Positions 1 through 13,064 are shown, counted from the stretch's first letter. The stretch: DNA of 64,000 nucleotides from Megascapheus bottae (GCA_024803745.1 JANJXV010000020.1:20128777-20192776), one strand, 5' to 3'. Notes: generated by a model from the letters alone, not told the origin. Numbers and translations are program-made.

Positions 1-1445
1 AAGACTAGATATCATATTAAGGAGATTTTACTTCCTAGATAGTGTTTTTCTAAAGCAATTAGCTGAGAAAAATGGAGAACCAGGGCAGTGGATGCTTTCA
101 AGGTAAGGATGAAAGAAACCTATGAAGTAGAGAACACTTTTTAGCAGTACTTGTAAAATGCTTCAGTGGAGGGTTACCAGCGGCTAGGGGACAACATGAA
201 AGCGTTGGCTGTTTGAGGTAAAGTACACAGGCAGTGTGAGAATGTTCCAGAGTGGAACCTTGAGAGAGGCAGGGGACCTCACCATTGGGCAGGAAGGTGG
301 CCATTGTCATGATAACCTTCCCTCTCCCTGCTGTGTGGTTGCAGATACTTTCTGTCCTATAAATTTTTCATAGTATTTGTTATACAGCTGCTTATGCCTG
401 TCTGTGGATCCAAACAAAAAGTAACTGTACATGTGCCAACAGAGACTCCCCAAATTAAGTGTATAATTTGGGGAATAGCTTAAACATGTACTGGTTATTA
501 AGAAACTATATTGCTATTAGAAAACAGATCTCAAACTAAATACAGGTCACAATCTTTGATCAGTGTTCTTTCTTCAGTATAAAATTATTTTGAGTACATA
601 TGCTTTGAAAAATGTCTTCACCATTGGTATTTATATTGTCATTGAATATCCACCAGTAGCACTGGGAAGCAATTTTAAATTTGAAAGTTTCATAGATCTT
701 CTACATGGGGTTGAAGTCATCATTCTATGTGTGTACTTGTGTGTAAAGTACTTAGATCTAATTGACCTGCCCATCCCCCTCTATAAGCTTGTCCTTTCAT
801 ACTGTTGTGAATGAAGACACTCCTAAGGTCCATTCCTGATGCATTTTGTTACATCAGTTTTCATTGTATTTTTATTCTCTCACAACTCATAAAGGAAATC
901 ATTGGCATGCTTTGTGCAAGTCTATCTGCTCTTAAGAGCGCATCATTCTTTTTGTGTGCCTATCCGGGGCTACAGCCCATCTCCATTCACAGTAAATCTA
1001 AGTAACCTCTCAAACCTTCATTTCTCCCCAAAGATGGGGGAGGCGGGGAGGCCAAATGCTTTCCCACTTCACAAATTTCCTGCCTTCATTCCTGTCGACA
1101 GATTCCATTGTACTTTGTGTAATCTCTTATTAAAGTATGTTTTTTTCCCTAGTAATGAATGATATGAATTATATTTGGTTTGTAATTAGGGACTCTGTAA
1201 TTTCATTTTTATATCTATAGATCTTTGATCCCCATCTATAAGATGTTTTCTCAACTAGCAAATAAATAAATAATACTTCAATACATGAGGAAAAATTATT
1301 TTATCTACATAACCATATTTGGGGCCATAAATAAATAATTGCAAAGAAAGATTTTAGGCAAGGCTCAAATCAAATTATTTTTCAACTTTTTCATATTTTC
1401 AGTAATTATAAATATTTTCAGCTAAGGAAAACCAAAAAATAATGT
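1..1445. other. Unique intronic sequence, no feature recognised
   Basis: AT-rich sequence with only short chance ORFs (under 90 codons, no family resemblance). No repeat I can name. Confidence 0.6.
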
Positions 1446-1655
1446 TACAATCTTGTAATTCTGGCTATTCAGGGGGCTGAAATCTGAGGATTACCATTAG
1501 AAGCCATCTCAGGCAAAAGCATCTATGATACTTTTACCTCCAATTTCCCAGCTAAAAACAAGAAATGGAACTGTGGCTCAAGTGGTAGAGCACCAACTAG
1601 AGCACAAGAATAAGCAAGTGTGTGAGGCTGTGAGCTTAAGCCCTAATATTTATAC
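1446..1655 (+). mobile_element. B-type dimeric SINE (B1-like + Geo-like), diverged
   Basis: The left part carries the B1-like core (tgtaattctggctattcag, ggctgaaatctgaggatta). The right part has gaaatggaactgtggctc, aagtggtagagcacca and a tail ggctgtgagcttaagccc. The 3' end runs into the (CA)n tract that follows. Confidence 0.8.
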
Positions 1656-1666
1656 AAACAGGCATA

Positions 1667-1712
<46 letters not shown>

Positions 1713-1721
1713 CATATATAA
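1667..1721. repeat. (CA)n-(TA)n microsatellite
   Basis: About 34 bp of CA followed by about 20 bp of TA, a few bases after the 3' end of the B-type SINE at 1446-1655. Confidence 0.97.
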
Positions 1722-2142
1722 TATGTATATTTAAATATTGCTTTCAGAAATTGAAATACAAATATGTATTTTAAAATATTACCTTCAGAAATTTAAATAT
1801 ATGTCCCTTGTTTATTTTGAAGCAGACATTTAATGGAAACATTTGAAAAAATGTTCAATTGAAGATAATTGCATTTTTTTCTTTTTTTCTACTTAAGAAG
1901 TTGTAAAAGAGGTTTCACTTCAGCATACCAATTTCTGAGTAAATTCTCTCAAGTGCTCTTACCTTTCCTGTTGCTCTTCTCATACCCTTACCACCTCTAC
2001 CCTTTCAAGAGAGTGAGTCCTCTACTGCTCACACAATCTTTCTTCATTGTGGACCTTTAGAATAAAGTTTCAATAGATCATTGTGTTTGTTTCATTAATT
2101 CAGCATACAATATAACACAGATATAGTTAGGTTGTTGTGGAT

Positions 2143-2670
2143 GTACTTTTTAAATAAATAAATGGTGCATTAATTCCCATACATTGATACCCTTTCTCAT
2201 GTCTTGGTCCCCATTTCCCTCCCCCTGACCCCCACCCCTCATCTTGTTTTCCCCCCTTCCCTATCCAATTTCAAATAACCAAATACAAATATATCTGATA
2301 TATCAGGTAACAAAGTGAGATACTGTAACAATAGGAGATAACCAAGGGACAGCAAAGGAGATGAGAGACAACATAGTACATTAAGGACAACAATCATTCA
2401 TTATATGGCTTTTGTTTCACTATCCTGGAGATCCTTTCAATTAGCTTCACATTATATGTCCTTATGTATCAAGAATTTGCTCTATTGCAAATCTCTGCTA
2501 GTAGAGCCCAAGGTTTCTACTGATTATGACAAATGAGGGAAACCATTGAGCCTAAGTTCCTTTGAGTCTGGCTTACTTCACTTAATATGATCTTTTCTAA
2601 GTCTTTCCATTTCCTAATAAATGGGGCAATGTCATTCTTTCTGACAGCAGCATAGAATTCCATTGTGGAT
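2143..2670 (-). mobile_element. 5'-truncated L1, 3'UTR and end of ORF2 (family I)
   Basis: In reverse complement this gives the end of ORF2 (the region encoding MEFYAAVRKND is recognisable around 2620-2665), then the family I 3'UTR with its G-rich purine tract (C-rich here, ttccctccccctgaccccca). A possible 8-bp duplication ttgtggat lies at 2135-2142 and 2663-2670. The usual terminal segment ending attacaataaaa is missing, so the 3' end is shorter than in the copies at 36.4 and 43.9 kb. Confidence 0.85.
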
Positions 2671-4106
2671 CAACTATGACTTCTTTTCTAATAGGCCACC
2701 TAAGCAATTTATCCAGTACAAATTCAATTCATGCTTATTCTCTTACAGTTAAATAGATTTCTAATTTCTACTTGGAAAGGTATTTGGAAGAAGAGTTCAC
2801 CTTGTTCGTATATTTGTTACTTGATGTTGACTAGGGCAATAGTCAAATATATTGTAATGTTATAAGAGAGTTTTACTAAGCATATTAGAACTGCTTGCCT
2901 CTGCCAAAATACCCTCTTTGATCTGAAGGTATACTGCCTGGCTGATACCACCTATTAAGGACTGCCATGTCTCTTCTTCACCTCCCCCAAAGAATATGTA
3001 TACCCCCAAATTTCAACATTTAAATGTTTAGACACTCATTATTTATCTCAAGTAGATAGTCAGCAAGCTCATATCATAACATTTGTTGAAAAAAATTAAT
3101 CAGCCAGAAGATCCCCTGCCTATAACTCGGGATAGTCTTCTCAGAGGAAGACTCAGGCACAATAATCAAATAAGGAAATTGCATTCTCTCATTAAAACAG
3201 TGTTCAATTATATAGGCAGGTGGAGCATAATTAGTTAGTTGGAATCAAGCCAGGACATCTAGGAAAATAGTGCTGCTTTCTTGAAGGATGCCTTGGGAGT
3301 TTGAATGGCCACTTATGGTCAAGCCTGGAGTTTTGTATCTCATTTAGAAAACAGTACCTCCCAGGATCATAGTATTTCCGGCTTCATTACTTTCTAACTA
3401 CTGACAATGTGTCAACAAATAGAGAAATTAAATGTGAAGTATTGAACTACAAGATCTTTTTCCATGAATCATGACTTACTTGTTCAGTAGTGTTCTGTAT
3501 GTTTTGGCATGAAAATATTTATTGATACTGATCGAATTATGTAACATAACATTTTTACTCAAAATTAGCTGAACTATAAGGCTTTGCATTTCTCCAAATC
3601 ACATTCTATATACTTTCAAAAAGCTTAAAATGCTTTCTACATGCTCAACTTTATCCATGTTTGTTCATTAATAATACATATGTAACATAATGTCACAATG
3701 TAATAGCTGGATGTTTTATGAAGAGTTAAATAGAATTATATATCACGTATCATTGTATACAATAAATAAAAATTAGCTGCGTGGGGTTATCAATGTACTA
3801 ATTGTTCTTCATAGAGTTTATCATAACCATGGGAGGTTTTGAAAATAGAATCTTTGAGGGGTTGATATTCTTAAGGAGAAAACATATATCCTTTCTTACA
3901 TTACTTCACACTTTTTGAAATCTGTAGAAACTTGATAGGTAGTTTTTGTTTTAGTCTCTTGAGAGGAAGTAATGAACATTTTTTTTTGGCAAACATGAAA
4001 ACGTAACACCTTAAGGAAGTCAAGCACTTTTCCTTCTTTCTATATTCAAGTTACTTCATGAAAAACACACTAGAAATTCAAAACATGTCTTAAATAACTT
4101 TTAATA

Positions 4107-4108
<2 letters not shown>
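2671..4108. other. Intronic sequence without recognised features
   Basis: No ORF of interest. The part at about 2890-3470 is less AT-rich than its surroundings and may be an old unrecognised repeat; I cannot name a family. Confidence 0.5.

Positions 4109-4145
<37 letters not shown>
4109..4145. repeat. (CA)n microsatellite
   Basis: About 18 uninterrupted AC units, lying about 50 bp to the 3' side of a minus-strand B-type SINE fragment. Confidence 0.98.
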
Positions 4146-4150
<5 letters not shown>

Positions 4151-4194
4151 TAAACAATTTGTGCTGTACCAATTAAATCACATCTTCAGTTTCT

Positions 4195-4318
4195 GTTTAT
4201 TGCTGATTAATTGAAGAGAAACATTTGTGTATTTGTCTGACTGACTTTGAATCACAGTCCTAAAATTTTAGCCTCCTGAATAACTAAGAGTATAAGGCAT
4301 AGCCTCTGGCACCTGGCT
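4195..4318 (-). mobile_element. B-type SINE fragment
   Basis: Contains the minus-strand signatures gactttgaatcacagtcc, agcctcctgaataactaaga and the terminal cacctggct. The right monomer is missing or decayed beyond recognition. Confidence 0.65.
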
Positions 4319-4439
4319 AGCCATTCTTCTTTTAACCCAGTATACTTCACATCAAATTCTGACACTGCTATTGTTCTTTTTATTGAAAGAGACACTTTCC
4401 TTACTAGAAAGTGACATTGCCTTAATTCTTTTTTAATTT

Positions 4440-4700
4440 AAAAAAATGTCTATTAAGTAGTTATACACGGCAGGTACTGTTTACCAAAGCAGTGGATGAA
4501 TGCAGTGTTTCATTATCAATGTCACTCTCTCGCTATTCTCACTACCTTCAACCTCCCACTTCCTTCACTTTCCTTAATTTTGCGCCGTATAACATAAGAT
4601 CTTGACTGCATTCCCCCATTCACTTTTCTCCTTTCCTTTATCAATCTTTGACTTTCACATTTATCTATTTCACTTGTATAATGATTGCAGCTTGTATATC
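4440..4700 (-). repeat. Older interspersed repeat, probably an old L1 3'UTR
   Basis: Resembles the segment at 10940-11300: both run from taccaa(g)g through a gaatg/gtattgatcactgtcac-like string into a C/T-rich block and a cttgactgcatt/cttgtctgcatttttctcc string. Assignment to L1 and its strand is inferred from the position of the T-rich end. Confidence 0.35.
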
Positions 4701-5603
4701 CTTCCCATCAATTCTCATTTGTATCCATGAGGAAGATTACCATACAAATTATTGGTAAGACATGAAGCCTGTTGGGAAAGAAAGCACTGTTTATTGTTAC
4801 TCTGGGACAAACAACAGCATGTGTTCCTGAAAATGACATGGGTGGCCACCTGACCTGGGGTGTGCTCATGGCAGTTTGCAATTGTGGGTCCATGTGTAGA
4901 AATATGTACTTGGTTAAAACTCTTTGTGCCAGTAATGGGAAGAATGGGACTTTGCATCATATCGCATTTACAATCATGTAGGAACTAACTCTTACTGGTT
5001 CCATCAGCATAAACTACCAGTCGAAAAGCTGAGACAAGCTATTGAGTGAATCTGTAGCTAATTTGAGGTGTCTTTGAGAAACATGAGAGCAGAGTCTTTT
5101 TCTTCCATGTTTTTATTTCTCCTTTTGGTTGCTTCTGGTCTGTTTTGCTAAGAAGTTTATCTTTTGTTTTCATTGGTCCAAATAAGATCTAGGTTATATT
5201 TTGTGTCCTGATTATTTTATTCTTTCTTCTTGTATTTGCTTCTTTTGTCTCTGTTTTAAGTAGTTGTGCAAAAGGTTTACACAGGTCTCCTGTTTATTTG
5301 TACAATTTAAAAAATATTTAATACTTTTAAAGGTTAATAATCTCTATTGTTCTACTTTTGTTTGTAATTAGCTGTGATTATTAAATATAAATATAGTTTT
5401 TATTTCAGCACTGTGAATAAATTATATATATAAGCATGTTACATATTATGCAACACATGCTTATATGCACAAAATACATAGATACCTCATTCTTTAACTG
5501 TAATTGTAAAGTATTCATATATACATTCTCATTTGTTCTACTGTGAAGGATTCTTTGAAGAACTTGACAGCCCCTGAGTGACATGTGTATTGTTTGATTT
5601 TAC

Positions 5604-5640
5604 GTATATATACGAAATATATATATATACATATATGAAA
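5604..5640. repeat. (TA)n-rich tract
   Basis: Alternating tatata blocks with interspersed acg/cat. Partly self-complementary. Confidence 0.85.
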
Positions 5641-6021
5641 TATGTAAACATATTTCAGATGTACTCCTCTTTATACTGATTTGCAATTTTTCTGTTCAAA
5701 CATTTTAATTCACATTGCAAAATTATATGAAGCATATTCATAAGTCTATAAGACCTAACATAATCATGAACCACATTTAAATAACTAGCGCTAGATATCT
5801 GTCAAATTTTCAATAATTCTCATTTGTACATAATATTACTACATACATATATTTATAATTGTTTCCAATTAAAAGTATGACTAATTATCCTTTTATTTCT
5901 GAGTGAAAATGGGAGAATTAAACTATTTTAATATTAGTTATTAATAAATACATGAGATTAACATAATATGTATTGTACTAACCAAGTGGGAATGTTTCTT
6001 GAAGTAATTCAGAAGACAGCA

Positions 6022-6226
6022 TCAGGTGTGGTACTCATGCCTATAAGGAGACTGAGCTCTGAGGATCACAGTTCAAAGCCAGCCTGGGCACTAAAGAATG
6101 TGAGACTCATGTCCAAGAACTTCTAGAACATGGGAAGTGGGGCTGTGGTTCAAGGGGTAGGGTGGCAGCCTTGAAATGAAGAGTTCAGGGACAATACCCA
6201 GGCCCAGAGTTCAAGCCCCATGACAT
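6022..6226 (+). mobile_element. B-type SINE, variant B' right monomer
   Basis: The left B1-like half reads ggtgtggtactcatgcctat then ctctgaggatcacagttc and aaagccagcctgggcact. The right half has the B' form: gggaagtggggctgtggtt, ggggtagggtggcagcctt and gcccagagttcaagcccca. This variant recurs at 27.7, 39.4 and 63.1 kb. Confidence 0.88.
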
Positions 6227-7084
6227 AATTCACTGTGTGTTGTCTTGAAATCTAACAATTACATTTTATATGTGTTAGGTTTTACAATTTGAGGATAGTG
6301 CAGCAATATAGTATTGAAAATACAAGGATAGAGAAATTCACAAAAAATACAGAAACAAAAGAAAACCCCAGATTGCAAAGACAAATGGGATTTTTCAGTG
6401 AAACACACAGAAGTACTGAAGTCAAAAGCAATCTATAGAAGAGAAGGTATATTGCATCCTTCCTGTGACAGACCAAATAAGTAGAAATTGAGCCATAGAG
6501 CTGGTCTCTGTTGGACTTCTTATTTTGACCATTCAAGATTTATTATTTCAGAAGTTGCAAACAGCAGTGCAACTCAAGGACTCCCTGTATTGACTTGGCT
6601 ACAGAGAAGTCCATTACACAGGTCATTGCTGTATTTCTTCAGCTGTGTTCTTTCTATGCACTTAGAAACCAAGTAACATTTCATACTTAAAAACAGGAGT
6701 TTTCTAGGATACTTGATTTGAAATCAAGTATTTGATTCTAATTTATGTGTCTCTTAATCCCCTTTCCATATTAGCTCTACCTCTATGAATTTTAGGCATT
6801 GTTTAAGGAATATAATGTCATCCATCTTGAAAATTTTGTTGCACATCACTTGAGATTGAAACACAAAATTTAATCTAAACATTGATATTCAATATAAATA
6901 CACAATAGTTGATTATTGAAGATTATGAAAGACTCAGCAAGGGCTAAAATATACATCATGAACATATTTTTTGTTGTTGTGTAGGGGTTTTGAACTTTAT
7001 GTTTGAGACATTTCTATTTAGATTCTACGTCATCTCATCAGCATTTTCAATTCCCTTTGATCAATTCCTTTACCTTAAATTTCT

Positions 7085-7490
7085 CAATTGTGTGGTGTAT
7101 ACAATGTATTCTTGCTTGCATTTTCTCCATATTTCTCTCCTTTAATTTATTTTTCAGCCCCTCTCTCCTTGGTCCTACCCACCTCTCTTGGCAAATGCCC
7201 ATTTCCTGGCAATTATTTTGTTGGGCTTTGACTTAGTCTTTTTAAAGGATTATACTATTTGAGCTCTCCATAGGATCTTTTATAGTGCAGTTAATTCACT
7301 TGTAATCTCTAACAAAACTTGAATAAGCAAATACTCCCTTCATATTTGTATTTCATTATCAATAGATCCATAATTTCTTTGACTTTTAAATCCTATCATA
7401 TCATTCATCTCCACTACACTAATGTTTTCTACCAACAAATGTTACTCTCATGGATTATAAAATAGATCTTTGTTCTTCCTACCCCTTAAG
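7085..7490 (-). repeat. Older interspersed repeat related to 11100-11490
   Basis: Aligns by eye with 11100-11490 in the same orientation: tatacaatgtattcttgctt versus tatacattggattcttgtct, then a cytosine-rich block, then ggattatactatttgagct versus gaattacattattagagct. Probably a decayed L1 3'UTR; family unknown. Confidence 0.45.
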
Positions 7491-7513
7491 AGTTGGTGAG
7501 TGCTGCAGGATGC

Positions 7514-7755
7514 TGTGTTGGGCACTGGTGGCTTATGCCTGTACTCTTAGCTACTCAGACGGCTAAGATCTGGGAATCGTTGTTCAAAGCCAGTCTGACA
7601 GGAAAGTCTGTGAAACTCTTACCTCAAGTTTAACCACCAGAAAACTAGAAGTGGCACTAGCTGTAGCTCAAAGTAGTGGAATGCTAGCCTTGAGCAAAAT
7701 GCTCAGGGACAGATACATGGCCCTGAGTTCAAGCTCCATGAAGGCAAAAAAAAAA
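7514..7755 (+). mobile_element. B-type dimeric SINE
   Basis: The left half has gggcactggtggcttatgcc, tagctactcagacggctaag and gttcaaagccagtctgacag. The right half has gaagtggcactagctgtagc, gaatgctagccttgagcaaa and ggccctgagttcaagctcc, ending in a 12-base A tail. Confidence 0.9.
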
Positions 7756-8508
7756 AAGTCAAAATGGGAATGAAAAATGATCTCAAGAATCACAAAACAA
7801 TAAATTGTAGCTCAATGTATGGAAAGGTTAGTGAGAACCCTTTTAAATGCTCCTCAGTTTTGCTCTGAAGTAAAAGAAATATACATTAGTTGGAATGAAG
7901 TTGATTCAGGAACCACAAAAAGAAAAAAAAAACCTTTTCCCAGATGGGAATTTCTCAGGAGGGTAGTGGGAGGAGCAGTTGTTTGCCGGCATTCTGCCAA
8001 ATTGAGCTATACTGCTATCTTGGCTTTTATTGGTTAATTTGGAGATGGAGATTTTCAGACCTTTCTGCCTCTGTTAGTCTAGAACTAAAATCCTCCAGAA
8101 AACTGCTTCCTGAGTAGACAGGATTAGAAGTATGATCTCTTTAGAGTGGTCAAGAAGCACCTTCTCAACTGGAACTTGGTTCTGCTTTGGTGTCTTTTCC
8201 TAAATTATAATTTAACTTTCCAGCCTTTTAGCCCTTAGATTTCTTTCTATTCTGAAGTTAACCTATGAGTAAGAGCATGCTAACAGGAATGCATGCAATG
8301 AATGCTATCTCCCAGAGGACAGGAAAGTCTTCACCTAGTTAAAATGCATTTGTGACCTCCTGGATGGGAGTGAGATCTCTTGTGGCCGTTTGTCAGCAGC
8401 ACCCTTTCCAATCATTCAAGAGAGATGTTCATTTGTCTTCCTTTTCAGAAAACAAAGATCAAAATTGATGTAGAGAGGATGCATTTTCTGGTCTTCAACT
8501 TGGTAGAA

Positions 8509-8557
8509 CTGTGTGTGTGTGTACATGTTTGGCATGTGTACACACACGGGCACACAC
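8509..8557. repeat. Imperfect GT/AC microsatellite
   Basis: A short GT run, a spacer, then interrupted CA units, at the 3' tail position of the minus-strand SINE at 8560-8748. Confidence 0.8.
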
Positions 8558-8559
8558 AA

Positions 8560-8748
8560 GACCTGGGGATCTAACTCAGGACATGGGCATTGTCCCTTAA
8601 CTTTGTCACTCAAGGTTAGTAGAGCCACAGCTCCGCTTTTGGTTTTCTGATGGTTAATTGGGAAAGAATCTATGGTTTTTACTACACAGGATGAATTTGA
8701 TCCACATTCCTCATAGTGAGGATTATGGGCATAATTCATTGGTTCCCA
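8560..8748 (-). mobile_element. B-type dimeric SINE
   Basis: Minus-strand copy with actcaggacatgggcattgt, gagccacagctccgcttttg, tgatggttaattgggaaag and a decayed B1-like left half. Its 3' (left) side abuts a GT/AC-rich tract at 8509-8557. Confidence 0.8.
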
Positions 8749-10427
8749 GCTTCAGTCTGGTCACTGACTTAAGGTCTTCATCATTATTGCAATATTCACA
8801 GACTTAGTTCTTTTTAATACACAGTATGTCATCATTGAACAATAGACATTCTTTTCTTTGTATAAGATATGTATAATGTCAATTATTTACCTATTTTCTC
8901 TAGATGTCTGGGCCCTCTATATAAAATTGAGGTTAAATTATCTCTTAATAGCATTCTTCTGGAGCTAGAAAACCATGAATCTTTTCAGGTCTGACAGCTA
9001 CTTTCCAAATGTTTATAATCTGCTCTTTACACCCACTACCCTTAACCCATAGAATGCCAAGCACCAGGAGGAGTTGAGCACATGACAGAACTTCTCTTTC
9101 ATCAATGGGGATACATAGAACCCATTATCTTCAGAGTATACGCAATAGCATAATGGTATAACTTAATGTAGATAAACTTTTCAGAAGTTTTATAATTCTT
9201 GTGTGATATTCTTACCATGTATTCTCTAAGAATTTAGTAGTTCTTTCTATTCTTATGAAAGGAGTAAATATTGACGATGGACTTTTCCTTGACTATCCTG
9301 AGATGTTGATGTAGACGCAAAAGTTGGCAGGATGCATTTTCTATTATTAATATGCATTTGCCATTTGTCAGCCAACCAAACTGAAATTGCATATTCACAA
9401 AGTTTCAGGAGTAAGTGTATGCACTGTATAAATAAATGAACTTCCGCACTCCTTAGGATGTCTACATTGTGTGGGAGGATTTCCTTGAATATGTGCCAAC
9501 TTTTTTTTTCAACTTCTGGATCACATCTTATTATCCTAGCTGTAATTAGAAATCTTGTGAAATTAAGAACCATTAAATTCAATGAGTTTTCAGCATCGGA
9601 AATGTGCCCAGAGGCACCCAGCCTATGGGCCTGCTTAGGATTGGGCTTTCACAGTTTTCCCTCCACTCCTCCTATTCACTCTAAAAGCAGCGTTTTTTTC
9701 CACTTAGCTAATTAATTACACCTGCCAACAAGCAGATGGTTCTGAAGGCTTTGAAGCATGGAAATAGCTAGGTGCCTATCAGCTAGCTAAAGTTTCCTTC
9801 GGCTGCAATTTAGATTATAACTCTTGAAGCTCCAGAGAAAATATAATATTAAGTGATCTCAAAGAAAACACTGGAGAAAATATTTCTACATCAAAAGTGG
9901 TATTTTTAAGGTAGAAAATTATCACTGTTCTCCTGATCTCCATATGCATACACTTTTAGAATACTTATGTTTATCAGCCTGTTTGGAACAAAATGTGCCA
10001 GATGTTGGCTCCTAATTGTTATGAGCTCTGAAGCAAAATGAAAACACAGAACTAGAGCCACTTACACAATTGCTAGGAACGATTTTCAGAATTTGCGTGC
10101 ATTTCAGGAAATGATATTTTGTGTGGTGTTGTTTAATTTGAAGGCACAATATATAAGTAAGAATGGGGAGATTAAAACTGAGGGCAGACCTGGTACTCTT
10201 TATCAGTTCCCTAATATATATTTAATTTGCATTTCAATTTTTATGCTAATCTTGTTTTGTTTTATTGAAATTCAAGGTAAATAGCTTGAGGCAGGGATAA
10301 TCACTGAAGCTTAATTTTTACTGTAAAAGCCTCTCAAATATAACCTCTAAACACATGTCTACAAAACTAAATTAGCCATAGACTATGAATGTGTAACAGG
10401 ATAATCTTTGAAGTAATTTATTTTCTT
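8749..10427. other. Unique intronic sequence; 9540-9850 is a candidate conserved element
   Basis: No repeat or gene recognised. The part at about 9540-9850 is more complex than its surroundings, with homeodomain-like cores (tagctaattaattacacc) and an E-box-like cacctg. Conservation could not be tested. Confidence 0.4.
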
Positions 10428-10635
10428 TGTGTGGTACTCCAGAACTCAGGGCATTGCTGCTTGCTAGGCAAGTACTTTACCTCTTGAGTTACACCCCAGA
10501 TCTCTTTTTTTTTTTCAATTTTGTGTTTGAGAAAAGGTCTTTTAACTTTGCCCAGGCTGGTGGTGAACTCATATGGGCTGCCTCTACTTCCCAAAGGATT
10601 GTTGTTGAAAGTGTGGCCTACCATACCTAGCTTAC
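10428..10635 (-). mobile_element. Older composite SINE, B1-dID-like (ID part + B1 part)
   Basis: On the minus strand an ID-like module (gtggtactccagaactcagg, tgctaggcaagtactttacc) is followed after a T tract by a 7SL/B1-like module (tttgcccaggctggtggtg, acttcccaaaggattgttg). The module order matches a B1 followed by an ID in sense orientation. It differs from the younger B-type copies and looks older. Confidence 0.65.
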
Positions 10636-10939
10636 AATTCTCTTTACTAAAGTTATACAAAAATTCCTTAAACTACTAAATATTTAGTTTCTCCAAACTT
10701 CTGAAACATCTGTCTTTTTTGTGAGAAAATTTTACTTATAGACTACTTTGAAAAATAAAACTATCTCCTTATCTCAGGATATTCGTAAAAGTAAGGTAAA
10801 TAAAACTGATAAAACGTCTGAAATTCTTAAGTAATGTCACATTTTTTTTTCTGTGATCTTAAACAAAAGTTAGCTTTGTGGAAGAAAGAAGGTATATGTT
10901 TGAACAGAGGTCCCAAAAAACTACCTGAGATTTTTCACA

Positions 10940-11490
10940 ATCCTTTTTCTCTTTTAATTATTATTTCTAAGGATTTGTACCAAGGAGTCAGCATTGAACA
11001 AAGTAAGTTCTGAATGTAACGAGTATTGATCACTGTCACCCTTTCAACATTCCCACTCATCCATTCCCTAACCACTCGTTCCATCATTCTTCTTCATTTT
11101 GGGGGATATACATTGGATTCTTGTCTGCATTTTTCTCCTTTACTCTTCTTCATTTATCTACCCCTGTCTTCACCCTATCCATTTTGAGTACTTAGAATAC
11201 CCTTTTTGAGTACTATCTACTTCCTGGTGTTTTATTTCACTGAACTTTGATTTTTACCTGTCTAAGGAATTACATTATTAGAGCTTTCCCTTAAATCTAT
11301 TGTATTTCAGTTCTTATATGTTGATCTGTGTTAAAACACATTCTGACACAATGCTGTCAACACGTATGCTTTCATTTTAGATTCCTTTTACTTCTGTTGT
11401 ATATGCTTTGCCTCATTTATTTTTATTAACCTTAACACTAAAATCAACATTCACCTATGTGAGTTCATTAATTCAATACCCTCTATCCTT
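10940..11490 (-). repeat. Older interspersed repeat, probably an old L1 3'UTR
   Basis: The most complete of three related segments (others at 4440-4700 and 7085-7490). It has a pyrimidine-rich block (ccctaaccactcgttccatc) and the string attcttgtctgcatttttct. No ORF remains. Confidence 0.4.
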
Positions 11491-13064
11491 CCGTTCTCTG
11501 TATTAATTACAGCAATCAATAAGCAAGAACAAAAGGTGACCACAGATTTGATCAGTAGAAGTTAATCCATCCATTTTATTAGTTTTAGAAATTGAGTTAC
11601 AAAGTCTATAGAGCTGAATCTTGTCAGGCTTATAACTTAGGATATGATAATTTAAAAATCCTTTTACCTTATTCATTAGGAGATAGATCCAAAGTCTAGG
11701 TCTAGAGTTCCCACAGTACTTGAAAATATTAAAAATTACTTTTCCTTTCTTTTCACCTCAAGACTTTTTTTTATAAACTGAGGGCTTTTCCTTAAGTAGG
11801 ACATGCTCTTGAATTTTATTGTTCTGCTGCCTGTTCCTGGGCAACTACTTTGACAGAAGCAGAGGGAATGTACCTTCAACCATGACGTTGGGAGCAATCC
11901 AGATAGCTGGCCTTGCCAAGATTTTACTGCATGATTTTTTTTTCATGTAGAAACAATCCCTTAAAAGTATAATTTTACCTTTCAACTCCATAAAATAGTT
12001 TCTAAAAGGACTTCAGGGAAATTGCTGAGTTCTTAATTATACTTAGAAGTCCATTACAAAAGACAGAATGTGCCTTACTTCTGCTTGAACATTTTCCTTC
12101 TTTCTATTTCTCAATCTTTACTTCTTATAATAAAGGAAATAAAGAAAAATAGTTTCTAAGTTAATTCCAGGTCTACAATTCAATTGAGTTGAAATTGCTG
12201 TTGTCTGGAACGCTTATTCTCTTCTGACATCAGCGGTCATGTTAAGAAAACTTTTTTGAGAAAGGGGAAAAGTGATGTTGAGGGTGCTGGGAATCATGGA
12301 AACAGCTGGGACAGAAGTGGCCATGAGTCCTTTTCTTAATTCAAATGTCTTAAACACATATCTAAACCCCTGAGAAAATACAGCACCAGGTATATCTTAG
12401 CCTCCATTCAGGAGTAAGTTTTCCAGCAGGATTACACTTGTTACACATCTCTTCTTCATTGTCCAGTACATTGACTTGACCCAAAACCTTCATAACAACA
12501 GAATAGAACAAGGCCAATGCCCTCTATGACTTCACCAGTGCTCTGAATTTAGTTAACCCCTCCTGCTGCAGGGGTCATGTCATACCTGAGCCACAGAAAA
12601 ACAATGCATTGGTGACTACAGGCCTCTGGACAAAGCCCTCCTATTTCTCAAAGCTCAGTGGCAGTGGCAGAAACATGAGGGCAAAGGTCATCAGAAGTTT
12701 TGTAGCACAAGAGTGATAGCCTGTGAGCTGTGCACCAAGCTGGAATGGACACAGGGTGTTACAGTGGCATGAAGTGTAGTAGCAAAATGTGGGTACAGAA
12801 GTGATACACACCCACAAAAAGAAGACTGGAAAGGATGAACTCAAGTAGGACTATGCAGCAGTGACAGTCACCTGTCCTCTGCAACAATGAGTCTTGAATA
12901 ATGTTGTTTCCAAAAATATATGACTTAATCCCTTTTGAAGTAAACCCTTTGTCAACAACTTGTAAATAACAGGCGGTTTATATACCTTACCTGTTATTCT
13001 CACTGTAATCTAGCAAATGACTATTACCATTTTAAAACAGCATCATTATGTTTTATTTCCAATT
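11491..13064. other. Intronic sequence with a GC-richer unassigned segment (12230-12960)
   Basis: The segment around 12230-12960 is distinctly less AT-rich than its flanks. It has a stop-free + strand stretch of about 200 bp (12508-12713) without a usable start, and I recognise no protein in it. It could be a decayed processed pseudogene, an old LTR or simply unique sequence. Confidence 0.35.
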
